Below, one piece after another: positions 17,325-27,560 of a DNA stretch of 61,106 bases (position 1 is its first letter; every line of letters begins with the position of its first letter). This stretch comes from SAR324 cluster bacterium (GTDB taxonomy: Bacteria > SAR324 > NAC60-12), in NCBI GenBank assembly GCA_015231885.1, contig JADGAT010000020.1, forward strand, positions 1 to 61,106. The letters run 5' to 3'. The notes beneath the pieces were generated by a model. It made no database searches. It had not been told where the DNA came from and saw only the letters and a program-made list of their open reading frames with translations. A program made the translations under genes and the position numbers.

Positions 17325-19571
17325 ATGTTACTTTATTGGAAAAATTCACGTTTAGTGTTTAAACAAACCTTTGCTTTTTCCAGCATTGGTCTGGTGATCA
17401 TCATCGTATTGGGCTCTATCAGCTACACCATCTGTCGAAATGCTTTAGAAACAGAAGCATTCAACAAGTTAGTCGCTATTCGTGAAATGAAAGCGTCTCA
17501 CATTGAAGAGTATTTTCAGCAAATAAGAAATCAAGTGGTTACTTTCTCTGAAGACCAAATGATTATTGATGCCATGAAGGCCTTTAAACCGGCGTTTCAT
17601 GGCATTACACAGGAAACGGGTATCTCCAGTACTCAATTGGACGAAATGGATCAAAAGCTGAGAGATTATTATCAAAACGAATATTTAAAGCGGTTGGCTC
17701 CGAACCTCAAGCAAAGAGTTTCCGTTTCAGATTACTGGCCTGAAGGAAAAAATACCCGGATTTTGCAACATCGCTATATTGCCGCTAATTCCAATCCTGT
17801 AGGAAGTAAGGATACTCTGGATGCTGCCGCAGATAGCAGCACCTACAGCAAAGTGCATCAACAGTTCCATCCCATCATCAGAAACTATCTCAAAAAGTTT
17901 GGGTATTATGACATTTTTCTAGTAGACCCAGAGACGGGGCATATTGTTTATACCGTTTTCAAGGAGGTTGATTATGGAACGTCATTGCTCACAGGGCCTT
18001 ACCGTGACACCAATTTTGCTGAAGTTTTCCGTGCCGCCCGTCAGGCAAGTGATAAAGATTTCACCAAACTCATTGACTTCCAACCTTATCATCCCTCTTA
18101 CAATGCACCTGCCTCTTTCATTGCTTCCCCCATTTATGATGGAAGTGAATTGATTGGGGTTTTGATATTTCAGATGCCCATTGATCAAATAAATAACATC
18201 ATGACCAACTTTCAAAAGTGGGCTGATGTCGGTTTGGGAGAGAGTGGCGAAACGTATCTCGTTGGTGGTGATTATACCCTCCGCAACCAATCACGTTTTT
18301 TGATAGAGGATCAGGAAAATTATTTTAAAATGATTAAACAAATCGGATTGCCCCAGGATAAGATTGATACGATACGCAGTACACAAAGTGCCATTGGCAT
18401 TCAAGAAATAAACACGCAGGGCGTCAAGGCGGCAATCAAAGGAATAAGAGCCAAGGATATTTTTCCTGATTACCGAGGGATTCCTGTATTGTCTGCCTAC
18501 AAACCGTTAAAAATCGAAGACGTTCAGTGGGTCATCATGAGTGAAATTGATGAAGCCGAAGCATTTGAGAGCATCTATTCATTGAGAAATCAGATTTTTC
18601 TATGGGCGATCGGCTTGATTCTTTTGACCATTGTGATTGGAATTTCTTTTGCACGATTGATTACCAACTCCATTAAGCCGATCATCGTACGACTCAATGA
18701 AAGCACATCTCAATTAGCATCGACTTCCGATCAATTGTCTCATAATTCTGAAAAACTGGCAGAAGGTGCTGTTGAACAAGCTGCAGGATTGGAAGAAACT
18801 TCCAGTTCCATGGAAGAGATATCGAGCCAAACAAAAGAAAATGCTGAAAATGCGGCTTTAGTGGCTTCTTCTGCGGAGGAAATGACCCACATGGTAAAAG
18901 AATCAAAAGCAAATGCTGAAAATGCATCTAAACTCTCAGACGACGCACGACAGTCTGCAAAAAATGGAGCAGATGCCATGAATAAAATTTCTCTTGCCAT
19001 GGAAGAAATTGGAGATGCCAGTCAACAAATCAATAAAATCATTGAAGTCATGAATGAAATTTCCACCCAAACCAATCTGCTTTCATTGAATGCCGCCATT
19101 GAAGCGGCAAAGGCTGGAGATCATGGAAAAGGTTTTGCCGTAGTTGCCGATGAAGTCCGTAAATTAGCAGAACGGTCTCAGCAGGCAGCCGGCAATATTT
19201 CCACTCTGATTCATGAAAGTGCTCAAAAAGCGCATGCCGGCATGGATTTGGTCAAACAAGGAAATGAAATTCTACAGGATATTCTGGCCAAATCAGAAAA
19301 TACCGCAGATTTGGTGAATTCTATCTCTGTCAATACTTCTGAAGAAGTACAAAAGATCGAATCGGTCGAAAATTTGATTGAAAACATTAAAATTGCTTCC
19401 GAGGAGCAAGCCTATGGTATTGATGAAGCGACCCGAGCCATTGCTGAGATGACCACCGTCACAGAAACGACGGCCATGATTGCTGAAGAATCCGCCAGCT
19501 CCTCCGATGAACTTTCATCTCAATCACAGCTTCTCCAAAAATTAGTGACCGAAATGTCCATGCTGGTTTAA
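17325..19571 (+). CDS. Methyl-accepting chemotaxis protein
   Basis: A 748-aa chemoreceptor. Membrane helix one is at about residues 13-37, followed by an extracytoplasmic sensor of roughly 390 residues and helix two at about 425-447. The long cytoplasmic coiled coil carries the signalling tip with [17 protein letters not shown]. The sensor is large and of double-Cache-like size, but its ligand cannot be read. It starts 30 bp after the NqrM-like gene and ends 23 bp before apbE, so it lies inside the Rnf block. Coupling of taxis to the redox state or substrate of this locus is an inference. Confidence 0.92.
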   Translation: MLLYWKNSRLVFKQTFAFSSIGLVIIIVLGSISYTICRNALETEAFNKLVAIREMKASHIEEYFQQIRNQVVTFSEDQMIIDAMKAFKPAFHGITQETGISSTQLDEMDQKLRDYYQNEYLKRLAPNLKQRVSVSDYWPEGKNTRILQHRYIAANSNPVGSKDTLDAAADSSTYSKVHQQFHPIIRNYLKKFGYYDIFLVDPETGHIVYTVFKEVDYGTSLLTGPYRDTNFAEVFRAARQASDKDFTKLIDFQPYHPSYNAPASFIASPIYDGSELIGVLIFQMPIDQINNIMTNFQKWADVGLGESGETYLVGGDYTLRNQSRFLIEDQENYFKMIKQIGLPQDKIDTIRSTQSAIGIQEINTQGVKAAIKGIRAKDIFPDYRGIPVLSAYKPLKIEDVQWVIMSEIDEAEAFESIYSLRNQIFLWAIGLILLTIVIGISFARLITNSIKPIIVRLNESTSQLASTSDQLSHNSEKLAEGAVEQAAGLEETSSSMEEISSQTKENAENAALVASSAEEMTHMVKESKANAENASKLSDDARQSAKNGADAMNKISLAMEEIGDASQQINKIIEVMNEISTQTNLLSLNAAIEAAKAGDHGKGFAVVADEVRKLAERSQQAAGNISTLIHESAQKAHAGMDLVKQGNEILQDILAKSENTADLVNSISVNTSEEVQKIESVENLIENIKIASEEQAYGIDEATRAIAEMTTVTETTAMIAEESASSSDELSSQSQLLQKLVTEMSMLV

Positions 19572-19594
19572 AAACAAATAATATGGAGGTGAAG

Positions 19595-20584
19595 ATGATT
19601 ATCAAACCAATTGATCGACGCACATTGATAAAACGAGGGAGCGTCCTGCTGCTTGTTTGTGCTGGAGCCGGGTTGGGGCCCCTGTTGGCAAGAAATCGAA
19701 AAGTTTTTCGAAAAGCTATTATTGTGATGGGAACTATTGCTGAAATCCAGATTGTCCATGACGATGCTCAAAAAGCCCATGCCATCATGGCTCAAGCCTT
19801 TGCCGAAATCCAAAGGATCGAACAGTCGATGAGCCGTTTCCGAAACGATAGTGAGGTCAGCCGTGCCAATTCACAGGCTTTTCACCATCCGATTGCCATC
19901 TCACAAGAAACCGCAGGAGTTCTCAGTCGAGCATTTCATTGGGCTCGTGCAACCCGTGGGATGTTTGATCCCGGGATTGGTAAATTATCAAAAATATGGA
20001 ATATTAAACACCGCAATGAACCTCCTGAAGGCAAGCGGTTGTCTCGTTTAGCAAACCGCCAATTTTATCAGCAGCTGCGACTGGATAGAGAAGGAGGTAA
20101 ATGCTTTCTGCAATTTTCCAGCAAGGATGTCCAATTGGATTTAGGTGGTATTGCGAAAGGGTATGCGGCAGATCGGGCTATTGACGTATTGGCTCATGCT
20201 GGTATTGAACAGGCGTTGGTCAATCTTGGGGGTGATGTAGTAGCTTTGGGAGGGAAAAACAAAAATCATGGATGGAAAGTGGGGGTTAAAGACCCAAACC
20301 ATCCTCATCAAATCGCAAAAATCCTGGAGTTAAAAAACCAGGCAGTGGCCACATCCGGAAATTATGAACAATATTTCATTTCACAATCTTCGCTTTATCA
20401 CCACTTGATTGATCCCCGTCTTGCTCGACCAGGACGATCGATATTTCATGGTTTGACCGTGATTGGCCCCAATGGGTGTGATGCAGATGCGCTGGCCACT
20501 GGGCTTTTCTTTTTTTCTAAAGAGAAAACCCAGCAGTTGCTGGAATCTCACACCGAAGGCTTTACGGCAGTGCGATTTGGCTAA
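19595..20584 (+). CDS. apbE: FAD:protein FMN transferase ApbE
   Basis: A 329-aa flavin transferase that attaches FMN to Thr in (S/T)GA(T/I)-type motifs such as those of RnfG and RnfD. Motifs seen are MGTIAEI, the MSRFRNDSEVSRAN block, DLGGIAKGYA, LVNLGGDV and the C-terminal DADALATGLF. The N-terminus has a twin-arginine-like RRTLIKRG before a hydrophobic stretch, indicating export to the side where RnfG lies. An upstream ATG at 19583 overlaps the Shine-Dalgarno GGAGGTG (19585-19591), so 19595 is preferred. It is the last plus-strand gene of the block. Confidence 0.93.
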   Translation: MIIKPIDRRTLIKRGSVLLLVCAGAGLGPLLARNRKVFRKAIIVMGTIAEIQIVHDDAQKAHAIMAQAFAEIQRIEQSMSRFRNDSEVSRANSQAFHHPIAISQETAGVLSRAFHWARATRGMFDPGIGKLSKIWNIKHRNEPPEGKRLSRLANRQFYQQLRLDREGGKCFLQFSSKDVQLDLGGIAKGYAADRAIDVLAHAGIEQALVNLGGDVVALGGKNKNHGWKVGVKDPNHPHQIAKILELKNQAVATSGNYEQYFISQSSLYHHLIDPRLARPGRSIFHGLTVIGPNGCDADALATGLFFFSKEKTQQLLESHTEGFTAVRFG

Positions 20585-20646
20585 ATTACCAATTTATCTT
20601 TTTTTAAATCTCATTTTTGGGGTCGTAACATCAGTGAGCCTTGAGC

Positions 20647-21432
20647 TTAATCAAATTGATGTTTACGCCAACGATACGGACTATCAATGATCGTTCCTGG
20701 TTCGTTAGCAGATTCCAGAATATCCAGACAATCCTGAAAAATCTGCATTTGCTGCTTTTCTTGGAATGGTTCTCCGAGGGCATGTCCAAAAGGATACTTA
20801 AGAAAATAGGTTCGGGGGGGTTTGACGGCTTCACTGATTTTTCTAACCAGCGAAATTCCTATTGTGGTGATTCCCTGGCTTTCGATTTCCCGCTGAATCA
20901 AACCGACCGTTTGATTGCATATGCCTCATGCGGGCACCAGAAACACAATGTCTGCCTCTTGCTCTTTCAGCTGAGCAGTCACTTCTTTTGCGGTATGCTC
21001 GATCAGGGTAGACAAGTGGGGTTCTTCAATGTGCCCCATGAAGCCATAAAAAAATTCCGTAGATGGACCGATCCGGTTCTTTTGCTGATACTGTCGCAGA
21101 ACATCTATTGGAAAAACCAGATTGATATCCTGATCGGCATCCTGGTGATTATAATAATCATGAGTGATCATTAACTCACTGGGGCTGATATTGGAAGGAA
21201 TTTTACGATAGGAAGGATCTCCAGAAGTATCCTCCATATCGAATGGATAATCTGTTCTTAAATGAACGCCCCCCGTCGTAATTAAGGCAACTTTACATTG
21301 AGCCAATGGTTTGGAAAGAGGAACCCAGGGAATCCTCTCTGACTCAACGGTCTTAAAATTGTCAGCCCAGCGTTTCTTGATCCAGGGGATCTGGAATAAC
21401 AGCACAAATAAATACTTGATGATTTTTTTCAT
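20647..21432 (-). CDS. Selenoprotein of the glycine/sarcosine/betaine (GrdB/PrdB-like) reductase family
   Basis: Read through one in-frame UGA (20926-20928), this is a 261-aa protein with selenocysteine at residue 169 in a U-G-I-C (UxxC) redox motif, in the context VPA-U-GICNQTVGL. Both halves are in the same frame and both match the family: TTGGVHLRTDYPFDMEDTSG before, and GLIQREIE, YPFGHALGEP and PGTIIDSPYRWR after. A perfect hairpin (20896-20916) starts 9 nt beyond the UGA. Grd/Prd enzymes reductively cleave C-N bonds using Sec; the substrate of this short stand-alone type is unknown. The N-terminus (about 30 aa) is basic and hydrophobic. The start overlaps the stop of the EF-G-like gene (TAATG), so the two are co-transcribed. 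A naive gene call would split it in two. Confidence 0.88.
20896..20916 (-). promoter_or_regulatory. Bacterial SECIS-like hairpin directly after the UGA Sec codon
   Basis: On the minus strand AATCAAAC pairs perfectly with GTTTGATT (8 bp) around the loop GGTCG. The stem begins 9 nt after the UGA at 20926-20928 and the loop G lies about 18 nt from it, the spacing and GGU loop expected for SelB recognition in bacteria. The hairpin lies inside the coding region, as bacterial SECIS elements do. Confidence 0.85.
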
Positions 21433-23510
21433 TACTCTTCTTCGTCTTTTTTACCTTCTTCAACAACCTTTTGCTCGATCTCATGAGGCATTTCATTGTA
21501 ATGACTGAAATCTTCGGAATGAATACCCCTTCCACCTGTCATAGAGCGAAGAGTCGTGGAATACTGGTGCAGTTCCATTTGAGGAACCTGAGCTTTTACC
21601 ACTTGAAAACGCCCTTCCGAATCCATCCCTAAAATTTTACCTCGGCGGGAAGAAATATCCCCCATCACATCCCCCATGCATTCTTCAGGAACCTTAACCG
21701 TAATTTCGTAAATAGGTTCCAGCAAACAGGGTTTTGCTTCTCGAAATGCCTGCCTCAATGCATGTTTGCCCGCAATTTGGAATGCCACATCTTTGGAATC
21801 AACCGGATGCTGCTTGCCGTCATAAAAATCGACTTTCACATCCACCACTTTGTATCCTGCAATCACACCCTCTTCACAAGCGGCCATCACTCCTTTTTCC
21901 ACAGACGGAACAAAAACCCGATCCACATTTTGACCAACCAGCGACTGTGTGAACTCAACTCCTTCCCCCCTTGTTTTGGGTTCAATCCTCATCCACACTT
22001 CGGCAAATTGACCCGCACCGCCCGATTGTTTTTTATGGCGATACTTCGACTCCCCCTTACCTCGGATGGTTTCACGGAAAGGCACCTTGGGTTTCAGCAG
22101 TTCGATTTCTACTTTGAAACGATTTTTCAGACGATCAGAAATGACCTGTAAATGAAGTTCCCCCTGCCCGGAAAGTACCGTTTGGTGTAATTCAGAATCT
22201 ACTTTATAAAGAAACGTGGGATCTTCTTCATGAAGTGTAGCAAGGCCGGTAGCAATTTTTTCTTCTTCTCCTTTGGATTTGGGTTTCAGTGCTGTATGGA
22301 TATTGGGTTTAGGGTATTCCACTCGTTCCAACTTCACCAGTTCCTTGGGGTGGCAAAGTGTGTCGTTGGTGTGGGTATCTTTCAGTTTGACCACAGCCGC
22401 AATATCTCCGCCATGTAGGACTTTCACCGAATCACGGGATTTGCCATTGAGTAAGTAGATTTGCCCGATTCGTTCAGAAACTTTTTTTTCACTATTATAA
22501 AGATCCGTTCCTGTTTCTAAAGTTCCTGAGTATAATCGAAAAAAGGACATTTCACCAAGGTGTGCTTCACTGAGAGTTTTGAAAATATAGGCCGTCGGAT
22601 TTTTATGGGAAAGCTCTATTTCAATGTCTGCACCACTCGCATCTACGGCTTTTGCTGCGCCTCGGTCCAGGGGAGATGCTCCGTATTTGGAAATAAAATC
22701 CATCAAGCGGCTCACACCGACATTGTTTTCTGCAGACGTACAGAATAAAGGAATGAATGTTTGCCTCTGGACAGCTGAATGGAGCCCTGCACGCATTTCT
22801 TCCTCCGACAGAGTGCCTTCTTCAAAAAATTTTTCTAACAACGCATCATCGGATTCTGCAATATATTCAATTAATTCTTCATGCAGTTTCTCAGACTTTT
22901 CTTTCCATTCTCCTGTCGCAGTAGATTCTTCATACTTCCCCATACCATCCGTTTGGTAAGTAATGAATTCAGCTCGCAGTACATCAACAATCTGGTTGAA
23001 CCCTGGACCAGGGTTCACTGGAATGGTGAGAGGAAAAACGCGTTCCCCAAAAATCTCTCTGGCTTGTTCCAGTGCTTGGTCAAAGCTGGTTTCTTCTTTG
23101 TCCACGGCATTGATGACAATGACCTTGGGAATATTGTAGATGTTTGCATACTCCCACACTTGTTCAGTTCCCACTTGCACTCCATCTTTGACATGAAGCA
23201 CCACAACAGCAGAGTCACTGACACGAAGCGCACCCAAACTTTCGCTAATGAAATCAGAATATCCTGGAGTATCAATAATATTCAGTTTTTTCCCTTGCCA
23301 TTCTGCATGCAGTAAAGAAGCATGAATTGAAATTTGCCGCTTTTGCTCGTCTTCATGATAATCCGACACAGTACTCCCATTAGCAACACTGCCTAGTCGG
23401 CTAATGGAACCACTGCACGCCAACATGGCTTCACTGAGCATTGTTTTACCAGATGCTCCATGACCCACAATAGCAAAATTTCTAATATCTCCAGATTGAT
23501 ATTCTTTCAT
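21432..23510 (-). CDS. Elongation factor G-like translational GTPase (EF-G paralogue)
   Basis: A 692-aa GTPase with all EF-G domains. The P-loop is GHGASGKT (residues 16-23) rather than the canonical AHIDAGKT, and G3 is DTPGYSDF instead of DTPGHVDF. This is the pattern of the second, EF-G-like (FusA2-type) lineage rather than the housekeeping factor. Domain IV (RGKGESKYRHKKQSGGAGQFAEV) and domain V are intact. Whether it acts in translocation, recycling or stress cannot be told. The C-terminus is acidic. It is upstream of and overlapping the selenoprotein gene. Confidence 0.85.
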   Translation of the reverse strand: MKEYQSGDIRNFAIVGHGASGKTMLSEAMLACSGSISRLGSVANGSTVSDYHEDEQKRQISIHASLLHAEWQGKKLNIIDTPGYSDFISESLGALRVSDSAVVVLHVKDGVQVGTEQVWEYANIYNIPKVIVINAVDKEETSFDQALEQAREIFGERVFPLTIPVNPGPGFNQIVDVLRAEFITYQTDGMGKYEESTATGEWKEKSEKLHEELIEYIAESDDALLEKFFEEGTLSEEEMRAGLHSAVQRQTFIPLFCTSAENNVGVSRLMDFISKYGASPLDRGAAKAVDASGADIEIELSHKNPTAYIFKTLSEAHLGEMSFFRLYSGTLETGTDLYNSEKKVSERIGQIYLLNGKSRDSVKVLHGGDIAAVVKLKDTHTNDTLCHPKELVKLERVEYPKPNIHTALKPKSKGEEEKIATGLATLHEEDPTFLYKVDSELHQTVLSGQGELHLQVISDRLKNRFKVEIELLKPKVPFRETIRGKGESKYRHKKQSGGAGQFAEVWMRIEPKTRGEGVEFTQSLVGQNVDRVFVPSVEKGVMAACEEGVIAGYKVVDVKVDFYDGKQHPVDSKDVAFQIAGKHALRQAFREAKPCLLEPIYEITVKVPEECMGDVMGDISSRRGKILGMDSEGRFQVVKAQVPQMELHQYSTTLRSMTGGRGIHSEDFSHYNEMPHEIEQKVVEEGKKDEEE

Positions 23511-23686
23511 GATGCAAACCCTTTATCTTAAATTATCTTAGAAAATCAGGAAGTGAGACAAAAACCCTTTTCATGCCTCGTTTCCTTAAATATTGAAAAA
23601 AAAGCACATCCTACACAAAAAAACCTGCGATTTATCGTATTAAGGTAACTGAAGTTTGCGAACAAATTCAAGTGCTAAAGTATAAA

Positions 23687-25375
23687 TTATACTTGTGGGG
23701 GGGAGATGATCAATTTTTGAAAGGCCCTTAATTCTTCCGGCTCATCCAAATTGTTCCAGGTTTGTAATTGTTTGACAGAGACACGGTATTTTCTAGCCAG
23801 GCGAGATAATGTTTCACCCGGCCTAACCGTAATAATGCGAGATTTGGAGGAAGATGTATTGGAAGCTACCAGAGTCTCCCTAGTCAGCATGGAATAAACT
23901 TTCCAGGTGGGCAAATAAATTTTAAGCCGTTGGTTGACTCTTATCAAATTATTGGTTTTGATTTGGTTCCAACTGCGTAAACGCTCCACGGAAGTATTGT
24001 GCCTTTTGGAAAGTTGCCAAAGATTATCTCCTTCTTTCACCCGAAAATACACAGGGGTTCCATGTTGTTTAAGAAGACGAGCCATATAGAGCGATTTATC
24101 CGCAAGCACCACTTGTTCTTTCCATTGTATGCTTGCATCAGGATTTCTTTGCAACGATGCCATTAAAGCGCCCCTGTGCTCTGCGGGAACATAAAGCTGA
24201 TAGGTATCTTGATGGATTGGCGGTACACCACGGAGTAAAAAAGCATTAAGAACCAACAATTTTTTGAACGATACATTACTGCGTTTGGCAACTTCCTGCA
24301 GGGAAAAATCAGTGGATAATTCGACTTTATTTCCATCCAAAGGCGGAGACATGGTGACTTGGTCCAAACCATATTTTCCCAAATTTTTAGAAATAACAGT
24401 AATTGCCATAAAATCAGCAACATACCGTTTGGTTTCCCGTGGTAAATGCAAAGTCCAATAACTGACAGGGCGTTTTCTTGCTTTTGCAATGCGGATTCCT
24501 TTGCGAACACGCCCTTCGCCGGCATTATAAGCAGCAAGAGCCAGTTCCCATGAATCGAAGGTTTCATATAAATTTTTCAAGAGCCTAGCTGCAGCATGGG
24601 TGGACTTGACAATATCCAGCCGTTCGTCAACCCAACGGTCTTTTTTCAGCCCATAAAGTCTACCTGTTGCCGGCATAAACTGCCACAATCCCGCAGCCCC
24701 TGCATGCGAATAAGCCCTATGATTGTAGTTACTTTCCGTGGCAACCAGATATGCTAGATCTTGGGGCACTCCTTCTTCTTTTAAAATACCTTTGATCAGA
24801 TTCAGGTATTTACCTGATCTTCGGACTCCTGCTTTCAAGGAGCTTCTACGTTTTGTCAGGTAGTAATTCAATGCCTGTTTGACCCGTTTGTTCAGAACAA
24901 TCGGGATATCATAAATCACTTTTTCGGTGATAGTTTTCTTCTGAGGTGTAACTATATTTTCATTTTCGTATGAATTGTCGGTCTTTTGCCGTTCCAGATC
25001 TGCGGTTTCTGTTTGTTCTGTTAAAGGTTCTCTCCAGAAGGATATGTCTTCTTTCAGGTAATGCTCTGGATTCTGAAATGAGGTATGTATTCGGGTCCGT
25101 TCAGTTTCAGACTGTAAACTGCGGCTTGAGTTGTATCGGAAAAGCTTTTTCTTTGCAGACAAAGAATTTCTGTCAGTAGAGGCGCTCAGGGCTTGGTCAT
25201 TCAGAGGCTCTGCTAAATCTCCTTCATTTGGAGAAGACGTTGGTGTTTGGGAAAAAACACGTTTGCCTGAAAAATTGGATTGGTATTTGGATAGGTTTTG
25301 TTGGGGAACGGTACAGGCAGCTATCAAAAAATTGATAGCTACCCATCCCAGCCAACAGTATTTCAATTGACACAT
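23687..25375 (-). CDS. mltD: MltD-like membrane-bound lytic murein transglycosylase with LysM repeats
   Basis: A 562-aa lipoprotein: signal sequence with the lipobox LIAAC, a low-complexity linker (to about residue 150), a GH23 lysozyme-like domain with the catalytic Glu in ATESNYN and downstream GAAGLWQFMPATG and ALAAYNAGEGRV, then at least two LysM peptidoglycan-binding repeats in the C-terminal third (VKEGDNLWQLSKRHN and VRPGETLSRLARKYR). It cleaves glycan strands with formation of anhydromuropeptides in the periplasm. The ATG at 25375 is chosen over an upstream TTG at 25405 because it begins the signal peptide directly. Confidence 0.9.
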   Translation of the reverse strand: MCQLKYCWLGWVAINFLIAACTVPQQNLSKYQSNFSGKRVFSQTPTSSPNEGDLAEPLNDQALSASTDRNSLSAKKKLFRYNSSRSLQSETERTRIHTSFQNPEHYLKEDISFWREPLTEQTETADLERQKTDNSYENENIVTPQKKTITEKVIYDIPIVLNKRVKQALNYYLTKRRSSLKAGVRRSGKYLNLIKGILKEEGVPQDLAYLVATESNYNHRAYSHAGAAGLWQFMPATGRLYGLKKDRWVDERLDIVKSTHAAARLLKNLYETFDSWELALAAYNAGEGRVRKGIRIAKARKRPVSYWTLHLPRETKRYVADFMAITVISKNLGKYGLDQVTMSPPLDGNKVELSTDFSLQEVAKRSNVSFKKLLVLNAFLLRGVPPIHQDTYQLYVPAEHRGALMASLQRNPDASIQWKEQVVLADKSLYMARLLKQHGTPVYFRVKEGDNLWQLSKRHNTSVERLRSWNQIKTNNLIRVNQRLKIYLPTWKVYSMLTRETLVASNTSSSKSRIITVRPGETLSRLARKYRVSVKQLQTWNNLDEPEELRAFQKLIISPPQV

Positions 25376-25603
25376 TGTCTGACATCCATGTCTGACTGAG
25401 TACAAATTACCACTCTAGCATCATGCTAAAGTATGATGACCACGGCAATAAATGGAATCGGCAAAAATGAACCTTTTCCTAATAACCATCACATAGAAAC
25501 CTCATGCAATTCAATTGCCATAAACAATTTATTTTTTAAAAAATAAAATAAATTTATGGAAAAATGAAAATTATGATAAAATATATATAAAAAAATCAAG
25601 TAC

Positions 25604-26734
<1,131 letters not shown>

Positions 26735-26803
26735 TTAAAACGATGTGTCTGCTCTCAATTCTTGTTTTCGGCTCACAGCCGCTGTTCTTGTTTTGTTTGT
26801 ATG

Positions 26804-27547
26804 CTACAGAAAGAATCGGTTTTCGGCGACATCAAAAGAAATATGATCATGGAGAGCATCAATGGGCTGCCACTGGTTGTTAATCAATATTTGTGTGGGT
26901 CGGTAATCGGCTTTGTAATTCATTTTAGGTGAATCTTCCACCCAATATCCTAGATACAGCCAGGAACGATTTTGTTTTTGGCAATATTCAATTTCATATA
27001 AAATAGAATAAACTCCCAAACGACGAGAAGCATACTCTGGATCAAAAATAAAATAAACCGAGCTGATCAGGGAGGGCAAACAGTCAATCCAGCCCACTCC
27101 AACAAGTACATCATCCTGATAATACTGAACCATTTCTGTATTGACAGGAGTATTGATCAGAAAGTTATGGAATTCCCATACATCCGGAAGTTGCTCGGCA
27201 TGATGCCAGTCTGTCTGGTATTTTTGATACAGTTCAAAAATTTCTTGTGAAAAAAAAACAGGCTGGTGAGTGATATGAAGATCCTGATTTTTACGCCAGA
27301 CACGACGTTGACTTTTAGTAGGCCTGAATGATTGAGCCTCGATACGAATGGGGATACAGCGTTTACAATTGCTACAGACAGGATGATATATAGAACAACC
27401 GCTGCGCCGGTATCCATGGTCGAGTAATTGTTCGTACATTTCTCCTGGCAGCGATTCAACCTGAAAGGACAAGTTTTCCCAAACGCCCTCATTTCGATAA
27501 GGACAGGGACCATTATTGGTTCGATATAGCTGAACAGCTTGTGCCAT
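26804..27547 (-). CDS. bpt: Aspartate/glutamate leucyltransferase (Bpt), N-end rule
   Basis: A 247-aa aminoacyl-tRNA-protein transferase of the ATE/Bpt family. The N-terminal Cys motif CPYRNEG and the SNCKRCIPIRI cluster are present, as are SSVYFIFDPEY and YLGYWVEDSPKMNYK, typical of the C-terminal GNAT-like domain. In bacteria Bpt adds Leu to N-terminal Asp or Glu, creating a degron recognised by ClpS. clpS lies 1.2 kb away beyond ftsZ, so both halves of the pathway are in this interval. It starts 13 bp after the ftsZ stop, consistent with a shared transcript. Confidence 0.92.
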   Translation of the reverse strand: MAQAVQLYRTNNGPCPYRNEGVWENLSFQVESLPGEMYEQLLDHGYRRSGCSIYHPVCSNCKRCIPIRIEAQSFRPTKSQRRVWRKNQDLHITHQPVFFSQEIFELYQKYQTDWHHAEQLPDVWEFHNFLINTPVNTEMVQYYQDDVLVGVGWIDCLPSLISSVYFIFDPEYASRRLGVYSILYEIEYCQKQNRSWLYLGYWVEDSPKMNYKADYRPTQILINNQWQPIDALHDHISFDVAENRFFL

Positions 27548-27560
27548 ACATCCAGATTAT

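Noticed and set aside
20641..21174. Plus-strand gene opposite the selenoprotein
   Set aside because: The minus-strand reading has family motifs on both sides of the UGA; the plus frame has none.
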